Shown here: positions 1 through 6,359 of the stretch, piece after piece
Layout of the letters: every line of letters starts with the position of its first letter
How positions within the stretch are numbered: the first letter of the stretch is position 1
Assembly: GCA_945949625.1 (NCBI GenBank)
Contig: CAMFFI010000043.1
Location: 1-7,915 of the forward strand
Length of the DNA: 7,915 nucleotides
Source: an uncultured bacterium
GTDB lineage: Bacteria > Bacillota > Clostridia > Oscillospirales > Acutalibacteraceae
Direction: 5' to 3'
Program-made: the position numbers and the translations under genes
Notes under the pieces: generated by a model
Database searches by the model: none
Told to the model about the DNA's origin: nothing
Seen by the model: only the letters and a program-made list of their open reading frames with translations

Positions 1-104
1 AATTTGATAATTGCCTTTGGCTGACGGTTGTTGATACTGTTACGGTTCAAAGTGAAGGAATTTTGCTATTTAAATTCAACGACGGTACGGAAATTAAGGG
101 ATAA
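1..104 (+). CDS. C-terminal end of a probable large serine recombinase (partial)
   Basis: The frame beginning at base 3 is open from the left edge and stops with TAA at 102-104, giving 33 residues whose start lies outside the window. The peptide contains LWLTVVDTVTV, then LLFKFNDGTEIKG at its very end. Alternating hydrophobic strands closed by a K/FxDGxEI tail are typical of the extreme C-terminus of resolvase-type large serine recombinases from Firmicutes mobile elements. In that family the catalytic serine and zinc-ribbon regions lie several hundred residues upstream, so nothing here shows whether the enzyme is intact. The gene is followed 10 bases later by a strong hairpin terminator, which fits a true gene end. 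The family call is from recognition of the tail only; another protein with a similar beta-hairpin end remains possible. Confidence 0.6.
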   Translation, partial: FDNCLWLTVVDTVTVQSEGILLFKFNDGTEIKG

Positions 105-113
105 AATACGGAA

Positions 114-160
114 AATAAAGCAGACTGCAGTTTACTTAAGAAATTGCAGTCTGCTTTATT
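114..160 (+). terminator. Rho-independent terminator after the recombinase tail
   Basis: A perfect 16-bp stem (114-129 with 145-160) extends inward by a G-U pair and three A-U pairs, leaving a 7-base loop around 134-140. The right arm ends in CTTTATT, so the U-tract is short and partly inside the stem. The reverse strand also reads into a T-rich stretch, so the hairpin could work in both directions. It stands 10 bases after the TAA of the partial gene. Confidence 0.75.
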
Positions 161-210
161 GTGTCAATTACGATATTATAAAAAATCTTCTGTTTACACA
201 AACTCAACTA

Positions 211-369
211 ATACTAATACCTAATTAAAAACTTAATAAGATTTTTGAGCAGATTTTTTGTCAGACGAGTGAGATTCCGCAGGAAGGCTGACGCCTTCCG
301 AGGACAGCTCACGAAGTATGGCGGAAAATATGCCAAAAAATATTTAAGGGTTTAATTAGGTATTAGTAT
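211..369. mobile_element. MITE-like foldback element, 159 bp
   Basis: Bases 211-229 and 351-369 are perfect 19-bp inverted repeats (core ACTAATACCTAATTAAA). The interior is also an imperfect palindrome, centred on GGAAGGC-TGAC-GCCTTCC (282-299), with GTGAG (269-273) facing CTCAC (308-312) and runs of T facing runs of A further out. The whole segment can fold into one long hairpin. There is no open frame of note inside. If the ends are taken as 214 and 366, the element is flanked by TA on each side, which would match the TA target duplication of IS630/Tc1-type elements, but TA is itself palindromic so this is not proof. The right end contains TATAAT (367-372), which could act as an outward -10 box. 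Alternatives are a structured RNA or a palindromic repeat family without transposition. Confidence 0.6.
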
Positions 370-403
370 AATACTCACAAACATAATGCTTTTTTGCTAT
401 GAT

Positions 404-439
404 AAAAAAAGGGTTTGGAATTTATGTTTCCAAACCCTT
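404..439 (-). terminator. Terminator reading on the minus strand
   Basis: A perfect 12-bp stem, AAGGGTTTGGAA (409-420) with TTCCAAACCCTT (428-439), has a 7-base loop. On the minus strand it is followed by seven T residues (complement of 404-410), whereas the plus strand has no T-run after it. It is the first convincing terminator downstream of the histidine kinase operon, although it lies about 420 bases past the kinase stop codon. Confidence 0.75.
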
Positions 440-855
440 AGAATATATTTGTTATGACTTGTCAAATTTATATATCTTGATGATATAATAATTCTGTATG
501 ACGATGCGGCAGACGGAATAGTTGGAATTATCAGTGTCGGCTGAGCATTTTAATTCCTGAAATGAGCATCAAAAGCGAAAAATCAGACCGCGTTCAATAC
601 ATAAAATTATATCAAAAAACGGTTTGAACGCAGTGTTTAATCAGTTTTTGTTTTGCAGTTTCAGAATCTGGTTTCAACTCTCGCTATGCGGTTTTGGCAC
701 AATTGATGAAAGTTAACAAACCGTATAGATAAGCCAATTCAGAGCCGCAGAGCATCAGATTTGCGTTTTTGTTGTTTTGATGCTATTGGAAAATTTAACC
801 CTTCGTTATTATGTATAGAATAATAAATATTCATTCACTGCAATCGCACAATATT
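440..855. other. Intergenic region without a supported gene
   Basis: No open frame with a start and ribosome site was found on either strand. Two weaker inverted repeats are present: GCGTTCAA/TTGAACGC (590-597 with 624-631, 26-base loop) and AGCATCAGA/TTTGATGCT (751-759 with 776-784, closing with one G-U pair). Neither has a T-run. A 28-codon stretch without start (458-544, plus strand) reads like protein but cannot be assigned. The region probably forms the long 3' untranslated part of the kinase operon. Confidence 0.5.
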
Positions 856-2787
856 TTATGTTTCGGATTTCAGCGGCAGAGTGATTCCAACCTGAAATTG
901 ACTGTCGTTGTTTGTAATGTTTATTGAACCGCTGTTGTTGCTAATAATCTTCATAGACGAGGAAATTCCTATTCCCGGACGGTTGATTCCTTTTGAGGAC
1001 ATAAAGCAGTTGCGAAATTTCCTTATTTCACCGTTGAAGGTATTGCGGATAACTATAAACAAATGTGAGCCTTTAACGGTACTGCTGACTGAAACTGATT
1101 TATCACCGCAGTTCTGATTTTCACAGGCTTCAACAGCATTTTCAATCAGATTTCCAAGTACAGTGCAAAGTTCAACATCCGAAATGTCAAGCTTTTTCGG
1201 AATTGTGAGATGAAACTGAGAGTGGATGCCTTTTTCATCCATAATTCCGGCGTAATATCTGATAAGTGCGTCAACTGCCGTGTTTTCACAAAAAACAATG
1301 CTTTGAGCACCCTTATCGCTTGTAATTTCATATGAAAGCTCCGATAAATATTGCTTGAGCTCATTATTGTCGCTGCTATTTACCATACTGTTGATGACTC
1401 TGATATGTTGTCTGAAATCGTGGATAAGCCTGCGCTTTTCCTCATACTGCTGTTTTATCTGCGCAGAATATTCAGTCTGCATTGCAAGCTGTCGTGTCAT
1501 CTGTTTCTTTTCTTCTGCAAAAGCCAGGCTATAGGAATAGCTCTGAATAATTTCTTTTAACAGCATAAATCCGATTGAAAGCACAAGGGCAAGACAGCCG
1601 TATTCGATAAATCTCCCTCCGTAAATTGGCTCGTACATCGGAAGTATTCTGTCCCAGACGCACGAGCTTGCATAGAACAGCGATGTATAAAACAGAGGTC
1701 TGTAGTTTTCATTGTATTCGCTTGTACTGTGCCAGCCTGTTATCAGCAAGTATCCTGCCGTCAGAAGCTTATAGCAGAAAATAATATTTGAGAATAAATC
1801 AATAAATACCCCGCTGACAAATGCAGCATTCATTGTGTAAGTAAAAATCAATATGCAGAATGCGGCAGAAACTGCCGAAGAAATTACATTTGTTATGTGA
1901 CGTACCCTGCAAATGCGGTTGTTAACGAGGATTGTCAGAAATAAAACTATATATCCGCTTGTTGTTTCTATTGCATACCACGGAAACACGGAAAGAGTAA
2001 ATCCTGTGTGAAGAATTGGGTATCCGATAAATAATATGGTGAAAAAACACATCAGGGTATAAAGCACGGCATTCTGATGTTTAGGCCTTATTGCAAAGAA
2101 CAGGCAAAAAATCATAATGAACGCTACAATTGAAATCACCGCAAGGTTCAAGCCCAGATTTATTCCACGCTGATAATTAAGTGCAACAGGTGTTCCGAAA
2201 GAGGGGGGGTAAACCATTCCTCCGTAAATGTATGACTCATTGTTTACCGCAAGCATTACAGTAACCGCATTACTTCCGGAATGGTCAAAGGTTATCATTC
2301 GGTTTGCTGTGACTGCATTGTAATTATCTTTTTCGGGAGTACCTATACTGATGATTTCCTCATCATCTATGTAAAGACGATAGGCACAATAAATTTCGGG
2401 CAGATACAAAGCGTAGGTTGCAGTTTTTTCGGGAAGAACAAGCGTTAATACATATGTGCCGTACCCGTGGGGAGCAACTCCGTTTTCGTCGGTAAGTCCT
2501 GTATTTTCTCCTATTGAAACGTATGTGCTGTATAATTCCGATGCATTTTCGTTGTACTGTTCGGGAGTCAGCAAGGCGTTTGGATAAAATCTCCAGCCCC
2601 TTATCAGAAAATTTGAAGGGTTATTATCTAAATCATCTTCTGTTAATATCAGCATACCGTCTATAGGCTGAACAGAGCTTTGCGTATATTTATTGTCAAC
2701 AGAATATATTGTTATGAAAAAGAGTGAAGAAAGAATAATTGTAAGAATAATTCCGGTATACCTGACAAATAGACTGTTCTTTTTCAT
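856..2787 (-). CDS. Sensor histidine kinase, 7TMR-DISM-like sensor with GHKL kinase core
   Basis: This 643-residue membrane kinase should phosphorylate the LytTR regulator encoded at the head of the same operon. One N-terminal helix (about 10-30) is followed by a beta-rich extracellular region (about 31-208, with GWRFYPNALL near 64-73) like the jelly-roll domains of 7TMR-DISM receptors. About seven hydrophobic helices follow (211-411), then a charged linker likely to be a coiled coil (412-450). The kinase core shows the H-box RRLIHDFRQH (His456 the likely phosphoacceptor), the N-box LCTVLGNLIENAVEAC (Asn546, Asn550) and a G-box SSKG...PGIGISS (about 597-610). An upstream ATG at 2829 is in frame, but the start at 2787 is preferred: it has GGAGAA at 2795-2800 and forms an ATGA overlap with the preceding gene. 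A run of seven C residues on the coding strand (2203-2209) lies just before the first helix of the bundle. The ligand is unknown. Confidence 0.9.
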   Translation of the reverse strand: MKKNSLFVRYTGIILTIILSSLFFITIYSVDNKYTQSSVQPIDGMLILTEDDLDNNPSNFLIRGWRFYPNALLTPEQYNENASELYSTYVSIGENTGLTDENGVAPHGYGTYVLTLVLPEKTATYALYLPEIYCAYRLYIDDEEIISIGTPEKDNYNAVTANRMITFDHSGSNAVTVMLAVNNESYIYGGMVYPPSFGTPVALNYQRGINLGLNLAVISIVAFIMIFCLFFAIRPKHQNAVLYTLMCFFTILFIGYPILHTGFTLSVFPWYAIETTSGYIVLFLTILVNNRICRVRHITNVISSAVSAAFCILIFTYTMNAAFVSGVFIDLFSNIIFCYKLLTAGYLLITGWHSTSEYNENYRPLFYTSLFYASSCVWDRILPMYEPIYGGRFIEYGCLALVLSIGFMLLKEIIQSYSYSLAFAEEKKQMTRQLAMQTEYSAQIKQQYEEKRRLIHDFRQHIRVINSMVNSSDNNELKQYLSELSYEITSDKGAQSIVFCENTAVDALIRYYAGIMDEKGIHSQFHLTIPKKLDISDVELCTVLGNLIENAVEACENQNCGDKSVSVSSTVKGSHLFIVIRNTFNGEIRKFRNCFMSSKGINRPGIGISSSMKIISNNSGSINITNNDSQFQVGITLPLKSET

Positions 2788-4715
2788 CTTTTTCTTCTCC
2801 TGAATAAAAGCACGGCAACTGTGACACAAGCTGTTAATAAAACAAGTACCGCAACGACAATTAAGAACAGATCAACACCGCTTGAGCCTTGGTCAGTTGT
2901 ATTTATATCTGTATTTTCAAAGCTGCTGTTTTCGCAGGTTATTTTGAAAGTTCCTGTTTTGCCCGTAAGAAAGCTTACGGTATTGCTTGCTTTATCGTAA
3001 GTGCTGTTTATTACTTTTCCGTTGTTTACTTCTTTAACTGTGATGTTGCCGCTCTCATAATCAAACGGGGCGATAATTTTCATTCTTTCAATCAAGGTGA
3101 TTTCGCTGTTATTAAAAAATATAGTTACAGTAACAGTATTTTCATCTGTCTTGATTATCTCAACGCTGAAACGGTCATTGTCTGATACATTAAGCTTTTC
3201 TATTGTGTTTCTCGGAATCTGAACAGTGATACCGCCCTTGGAAAAAACAGCATAATCGTTGTTTTGCAGTAAAAGATTTAATCTGTAGCCTGAAATGATG
3301 TCCTTTGTTTCGGTGACAATTTCTGTGAAATTATCGTAACCCTCATCATTTTTATCATCATATATTTCAGTCTGTGACTCAGCATAGTTGTGAGTGGTAT
3401 TTTCAAAAACGGTTGTTGATTCAGCTGTGAAATTTTGCATTAAATCGTTTGTACTGCTTTGAATATTAGAAGTTGATTTTTTCGGACTTTCAGAAACTTT
3501 TGATTTTTCTTTTCCGTTTTCGGTCAGATCTGTTTTTTTGTTTTCGTCTTTAGATGAATTATCCTGAGCCGATTCATCATCTCTATACGGCAGAGTATAG
3601 TCGGGAAGAGAATTCGAGCCTGCGTCTCCTCCGTCACGGTCACCGCCCGTAAATTCAGAAAAGATAATGTTATTTTCATCATAATAAATATGTATGTAAT
3701 TTGAACGTTCTTCACCGCATTCAAGATAAAAATAATAGTGACTGTAAGAATTAAGACTGTAGTTGAAAATACGGAATATTCCTCCGCCTGCAACTGCAAG
3801 GTTTTCGTCAGCAGGTAAAGCGGTATATTCTGTCAGTTTATTATGCATCAGCTCATTTTCGCTCTCAACATAGTAAATCTGAACTTCACTATCCTGATTA
3901 TGTAAATAAACGCCCATGAAACAACTAAGGTCCTGTCCGATTATCTGTATTTCAAAATTATCGGGGTTGCTGATTCTGACGGGGATTTTTATGGTGCGAA
4001 GTTCATCGGATATGAAAAATTTATTGTTGTATTCATCGTCAAGTGCAAACATAGCAGTAACAGTATATTCGCCCTCGGCGTTTATATTTACGTCGCTTAT
4101 ATCAAGGCTTTCAAGGATAAGTACAGCTTCGTCCCCGTATTCAGTATATCCTGTAACAAAGCCCAAAAAATCATACCAGTATTCAACTGTTTCGTTCCAG
4201 CAGCCTTCATCGCCGACAGGAAGCATTACTCCGCTTTTGATAAGCTGATAATTAAAAATATCAGTTATTTCAACGGGTGAATCAGAGTCAGGAATTACCG
4301 TAAAGGGAATGATAACAGTATCAATTACACCGTCTGCAAAGGTACAGCCTTCAGGCGGTATTATTTTGCCGACAATTTCACGATATCCGAGTTGTGATGT
4401 ATCTGCATTATCAAAACTCCATTCGATTTCAATCGGTACGGTATAATTTTTTCCGCCATTGCAAACGGTCATTTCCTGCTGTTCTATTACTTCAATTAAA
4501 TATGAAAAGTCATTTATATCGTAGCCTTGCTTAACTGTTTCTTCAGGTATGTTTGCAAGTATACTGCTGTTTGAAATATTGGTGATGACGCCGTTTTCAT
4601 ATTCCGAAAGTTCCAATGCGTCAGCACTGAGAGAGAAGACTGTCAGCATAACTGCCGACAGAATACAGGCAGTTAACAGAGCAAAGTGTTTTTTGAAAGG
4701 TATTGCTTTTTTCAT
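2784..4715 (-). CDS. Secreted, membrane-anchored surface protein with Ig-like beta domains
   Basis: The 643 residues begin with a clear signal peptide (KK-rich start, hydrophobic core 11-30, likely cleavage after ADA at 31-33). Residues about 74-142 look like a bacterial Ig-like (Big-type) domain, with an IEIEWSFDNADTSQLGYREI segment and closing strand TVIIPFTVI. Residues 150-250 repeat the same plan and close with TIKIPVRIS. A third beta-rich region (253-346) follows, then a Ser/Thr/Asn/Asp/Lys-rich flexible stalk (about 355-470). A further beta domain (about 480-592, with GGITVQIPRNTIEKL) precedes one membrane helix (615-638) and a cytoplasmic RRRKR tail. No LPxTG sorting signal is present. 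It starts within the stop codon of the response regulator gene (ATGA at 4712-4715), with GGAG at 4723-4726, and overlaps the kinase gene in the same way. Its location inside a two-component operon suggests a co-sensor or ligand-binding partner of the kinase, but it could be a surface adhesin that is merely co-regulated. Confidence 0.85.
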   Translation of the reverse strand: MKKAIPFKKHFALLTACILSAVMLTVFSLSADALELSEYENGVITNISNSSILANIPEETVKQGYDINDFSYLIEVIEQQEMTVCNGGKNYTVPIEIEWSFDNADTSQLGYREIVGKIIPPEGCTFADGVIDTVIIPFTVIPDSDSPVEITDIFNYQLIKSGVMLPVGDEGCWNETVEYWYDFLGFVTGYTEYGDEAVLILESLDISDVNINAEGEYTVTAMFALDDEYNNKFFISDELRTIKIPVRISNPDNFEIQIIGQDLSCFMGVYLHNQDSEVQIYYVESENELMHNKLTEYTALPADENLAVAGGGIFRIFNYSLNSYSHYYFYLECGEERSNYIHIYYDENNIIFSEFTGGDRDGGDAGSNSLPDYTLPYRDDESAQDNSSKDENKKTDLTENGKEKSKVSESPKKSTSNIQSSTNDLMQNFTAESTTVFENTTHNYAESQTEIYDDKNDEGYDNFTEIVTETKDIISGYRLNLLLQNNDYAVFSKGGITVQIPRNTIEKLNVSDNDRFSVEIIKTDENTVTVTIFFNNSEITLIERMKIIAPFDYESGNITVKEVNNGKVINSTYDKASNTVSFLTGKTGTFKITCENSSFENTDINTTDQGSSGVDLFLIVVAVLVLLTACVTVAVLLFRRRKR

Positions 4716-5434
4716 AACTTATCTCCAAGGCTGTTGTATGTATAGCCGTACCACTGTTCCTGAATGTTTCGCTTGTTTCGTCTGCTTATCGGCACAGCTT
4801 CACCGTTATTCATCATAAAACAATCGTTTTCAATGTCCTTGACGTGCTGAAAATTTACCATAATTCCCCTTGAACACACAGAAAACCTTCTGTCGCTTTT
4901 AAGCGGAGCAATGAATTCGCTGAAATTTGTATAAAGCTCTATTACATTGTTGCACAGGTGTATCCGTGTTGTGTGTTGGTAAACATCGATATAATAAATC
5001 AGTTCTGTTTCAATACTGTGGACAGAGCTGTTTTTCTTTATGCTTATCATCGGTACATTATAGTCAGGTTTAAGCTTGCATAATTCCATTGCGTGTAAAA
5101 ATTCTTCGTCTTCTATCGGTTTTATGAGATAGTACACGGCATTAACGCTGTAGCTTTGGCGGGCAAATTCCTCGCTTGTGGTCAGAAAAATTATTTTACA
5201 CAGGCTGTCCGCTTTAAATATTTGTTTTGCAGCATCCATACCTGTGATTTTATCCATATATATATCAAGAAATACAATCTGAAATTTACCGACCTCAAAA
5301 TCTTCTAAAAATTCTTCGGCGCTTGAAAAATCCGTAAGCTCGTATTTTATGTTATTGCATTTTGCGTATTGATTCAATTTCTCGTTCAGTATATCTCTGT
5401 CTGATTTTAAATCATCAACAATCGCTATTTTCAT
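4712..5434 (-). CDS. LytTR-family response regulator
   Basis: This 240-residue regulator has an N-terminal receiver domain (1-120) and a C-terminal LytTR DNA-binding domain (about 126-230), as in AgrA/LytR/ComE-type regulators. The acidic pocket Asp7/Asp8, the phosphorylation site Asp57 in FLDIYM, the Thr85-Thr86 region and Lys105-Pro106 (YLIKP) are all present, so the receiver looks active. The LytTR half shows IYYIDVYQHTTRIHL, RRFSVCSRGIMVNFQHVKDI and the terminal VPISRRNKRNIQEQW. The frame extends upstream to 5824, but the start is set at 5434 because the receiver motif MKIAIVDD begins there and AAGGAG (5443-5448) lies 8 bases before it. It is the first gene of its operon, 35 bases from its predicted -10 box, and should be activated by the kinase two genes downstream. 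It probably binds the direct repeat at 5503-5532. Confidence 0.93.
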   Translation of the reverse strand: MKIAIVDDLKSDRDILNEKLNQYAKCNNIKYELTDFSSAEEFLEDFEVGKFQIVFLDIYMDKITGMDAAKQIFKADSLCKIIFLTTSEEFARQSYSVNAVYYLIKPIEDEEFLHAMELCKLKPDYNVPMISIKKNSSVHSIETELIYYIDVYQHTTRIHLCNNVIELYTNFSEFIAPLKSDRRFSVCSRGIMVNFQHVKDIENDCFMMNNGEAVPISRRNKRNIQEQWYGYTYNSLGDKL

Positions 5435-5468
5435 AATACTTGCTCCTTGTGTAAAATTACCCACACTG

Positions 5469-5498
5469 ATTATATCACAAAATAATAAATAATTGCAA
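5469..5498 (-). promoter_or_regulatory. SigA-type promoter of the regulator-kinase operon
   Basis: On the minus strand TTGCAA (5493-5498) and TATAAT (5469-5474) are 18 bases apart. The -10 is preceded by TGA, an extended -10 (TGnTATAAT). Transcription would begin near 5462, leaving a leader of about 27 bases before the response regulator start. The -35 matches consensus at four of six positions. Confidence 0.75.
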
Positions 5499-5502
5499 AC
5501 CG

Positions 5503-5532
5503 TTCGTGCTGAATTAATGCATTTCGTGATGA
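5503..5532. promoter_or_regulatory. Putative LytTR operator: 10-bp direct repeat with 20-bp period
   Basis: TTCGTGCTGA (5503-5512) and TTCGTGATGA (5523-5532) match at nine of ten positions and start exactly 20 bases apart, about two helical turns. LytTR regulators generally bind pairs of roughly 9-bp direct repeats 12-13 bases apart (period 21-22), so this pair is close to that layout. It ends 4 bases from the -35 of the minus-strand promoter and 5 bases from the proposed -35 of the plus-strand promoter, an activator position for both. Binding is inferred, not shown. Confidence 0.55.
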
Positions 5533-5537
5533 GGTAC

Positions 5538-5566
5538 TTTAAATTTGTAATACAGGTGAATATAAT
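5538..5566 (+). promoter_or_regulatory. Promoter of the TM2/lipoprotein operon
   Basis: A perfect -10 TATAAT (5561-5566) is 17 bases downstream of a poor -35, TTTAAA (5538-5543). Transcription would begin near 5573, giving a leader of about 70 bases. A good -10 with a weak -35 next to a direct repeat is the usual form of an activator-dependent promoter. Confidence 0.6.
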
Positions 5567-5642
5567 ATTTAATAAATCGCTTTTTGGTGATTTCAGCATA
5601 TTATATATTGCGATAATTTTGTATTTTGAAAGGAGTAAAATT

Positions 5643-5840
5643 ATGAGTAAAAGTGCAGCAATAGTAATTACATTTTTTTTGGGAGGTCTCGGCGTACATA
5701 GATTTATGACGGGAAAAATCGGCACAGGCATTATCTGGCTGTTGACAGGCGGCGCGTGTGGAATCGGCTGGCTCGTTGACTTTATTATGGTTCTCTGCGG
5801 TAAATTCACAGATAAAAACGGCAATGTCTGGGGAGCGTAA
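5643..5840 (+). CDS. Small TM2-domain membrane protein
   Basis: The 65-residue protein is essentially one TM2 domain: a first helix (about 4-17) running into GGLGVHRFMTGKIGTGI, then a second helix with LLTGGACGIGWLVDFIMV, and a short polar tail. The GxHRFYxGK turn and the GIGxxxD motif are the hallmarks of the family; here the usual Tyr after HRF is Met. The family is a small two-helix inner membrane protein type of unclear molecular role in bacteria. The frame runs upstream to 5493, but the start at 5643 has a strong AAAGGAG (5629-5635) at a 7-base spacing and matches the domain's beginning. A run of eight T residues (5673-5680) lies in the first helix codons. It is the first gene of the plus-strand operon. 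Confidence 0.9.
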   Translation: MSKSAAIVITFFLGGLGVHRFMTGKIGTGIIWLLTGGACGIGWLVDFIMVLCGKFTDKNGNVWGA

Positions 5841-5879
5841 TTTTAGAAGAAGATAACACCTAACACTTAAATGACAAAT

Positions 5880-5911
5880 CTGAGAACACAATTTTCTTTT
5901 TTTATTCTCAG
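5880..5911 (+). other. Intergenic inverted repeat between TM2 gene and the next gene
   Basis: CTGAGAA (5880-5886) pairs perfectly with TTCTCAG (5905-5911) across an 18-base T-rich loop. No T-run follows the stem, so it is not a standard terminator. It could reduce read-through or affect message stability between the first two genes. Confidence 0.3.
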
Positions 5912-5936
5912 TAGCTTTATTTTAATGGGAGATTTT

Positions 5937-6320
5937 ATGGCATTTGGAGTGAAAATCAAAAGCATAAAAACGAAAAATTCATATTCTATTGAAAGCTTTT
6001 ACGAGGCAATCAAGGACAAGAAGTTTACAGCAGGCGAACCATCGCTTACAAAGCACGGTGCGGCTCTGATTATTACATTTCCGCCGCTTGACAGTCAAAA
6101 TCAGGTGTGGATTGTGAAATCGGGCTTCAACAAGGAGTCTAATAAGTTTTCTGTGCAGAAAGCTGAACAGGCAGGTCTTGATAATGCTGCGGCAAACGCT
6201 ATGATTAACATGGCATCAGGCGGACTTTTCAGCTTCGGCTCTTTCGTCGGCAAAAAAGCCAAGCAATGTGAAAAGCTTGTTGAAGAAACAGCCAAAGAGC
6301 TTGATGAAATGGGACTCTGA
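5937..6320 (+). CDS. Hypothetical soluble protein, 127 residues
   Basis: I do not recognise this family. The N-terminal half (about 5-65) looks like a small alpha/beta fold: strand VKIKSI, helix IESFYEAIKDKKF, then strands ALIITFPP and QVWIVKSG. A glycine-rich segment follows (NMASGGLFSFGSFVGKK, about 91-107), which could interact with membrane or protein, and then a charged C-terminal helix (108-125). There is no signal peptide from this start. The frame extends upstream to an ATG at 5871, which would add 22 residues with a hydrophobic patch. That start lacks a ribosome site, whereas GGGAG (5927-5931) serves 5937, so the shorter form is preferred. It lies 96 bases after the TM2 gene and 39 bases before the next gene, and is probably co-transcribed with both. 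A cytoplasmic partner of the membrane proteins is possible but unsupported by homology. Confidence 0.8.
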   Translation: MAFGVKIKSIKTKNSYSIESFYEAIKDKKFTAGEPSLTKHGAALIITFPPLDSQNQVWIVKSGFNKESNKFSVQKAEQAGLDNAAANAMINMASGGLFSFGSFVGKKAKQCEKLVEETAKELDEMGL

Positions 6321-6340
6321 TTTGTTTAAGATAACAAATC
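6319..6340 (+). other. Short hairpin spanning the stop codon and intergenic gap
   Basis: GATTTGTT (6319-6326) pairs perfectly with AACAAATC (6333-6340) over a 6-base loop. The stem includes the last two bases of the preceding TGA stop, and the next gene's AAGAGG ribosome site begins four bases later. It is AT-rich and without a T-run, so a role in RNA stability or translation spacing is more likely than termination. Confidence 0.3.
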
Positions 6341-6359
6341 TAAAAGAGGCAGAGTAGTA

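Noticed and set aside
28..228. 66-codon open frame on the plus strand overlapping the recombinase tail.
   Set aside because: It runs out of frame with the recombinase tail and through the terminator hairpin, with no ribosome site.
590..631. GCGTTCAA/TTGAACGC inverted repeat as a terminator or riboswitch.
   Set aside because: Only 8 bp with a 26-base loop and no T-run; no known riboswitch core was recognised.
2788..2829. Longer start of the histidine kinase (14 extra residues from an ATG at 2829).
   Set aside because: The extra residues read through the end of the upstream gene, whereas the ATG at 2787 has GGAGAA at good spacing, an ATGA overlap and a natural KK-rich membrane start.
3916..4248. 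110-codon open frame opposite the surface protein gene.
   Set aside because: It is a shadow on the opposite strand of a clear coding region and has no ribosome site or protein-like pattern.
5493..5642. N-terminal extension of the TM2 protein by 50 residues.
   Set aside because: It lies on the promoter and leader; the ATG at 5643 has a strong AAAGGAG and the domain starts there.
5435..5824. N-terminal extension of the response regulator by 130 residues.
   Set aside because: It crosses both promoters and the TM2 gene, has a non-protein-like composition, and the receiver motif begins at the ATG at 5434 with its own AAGGAG.
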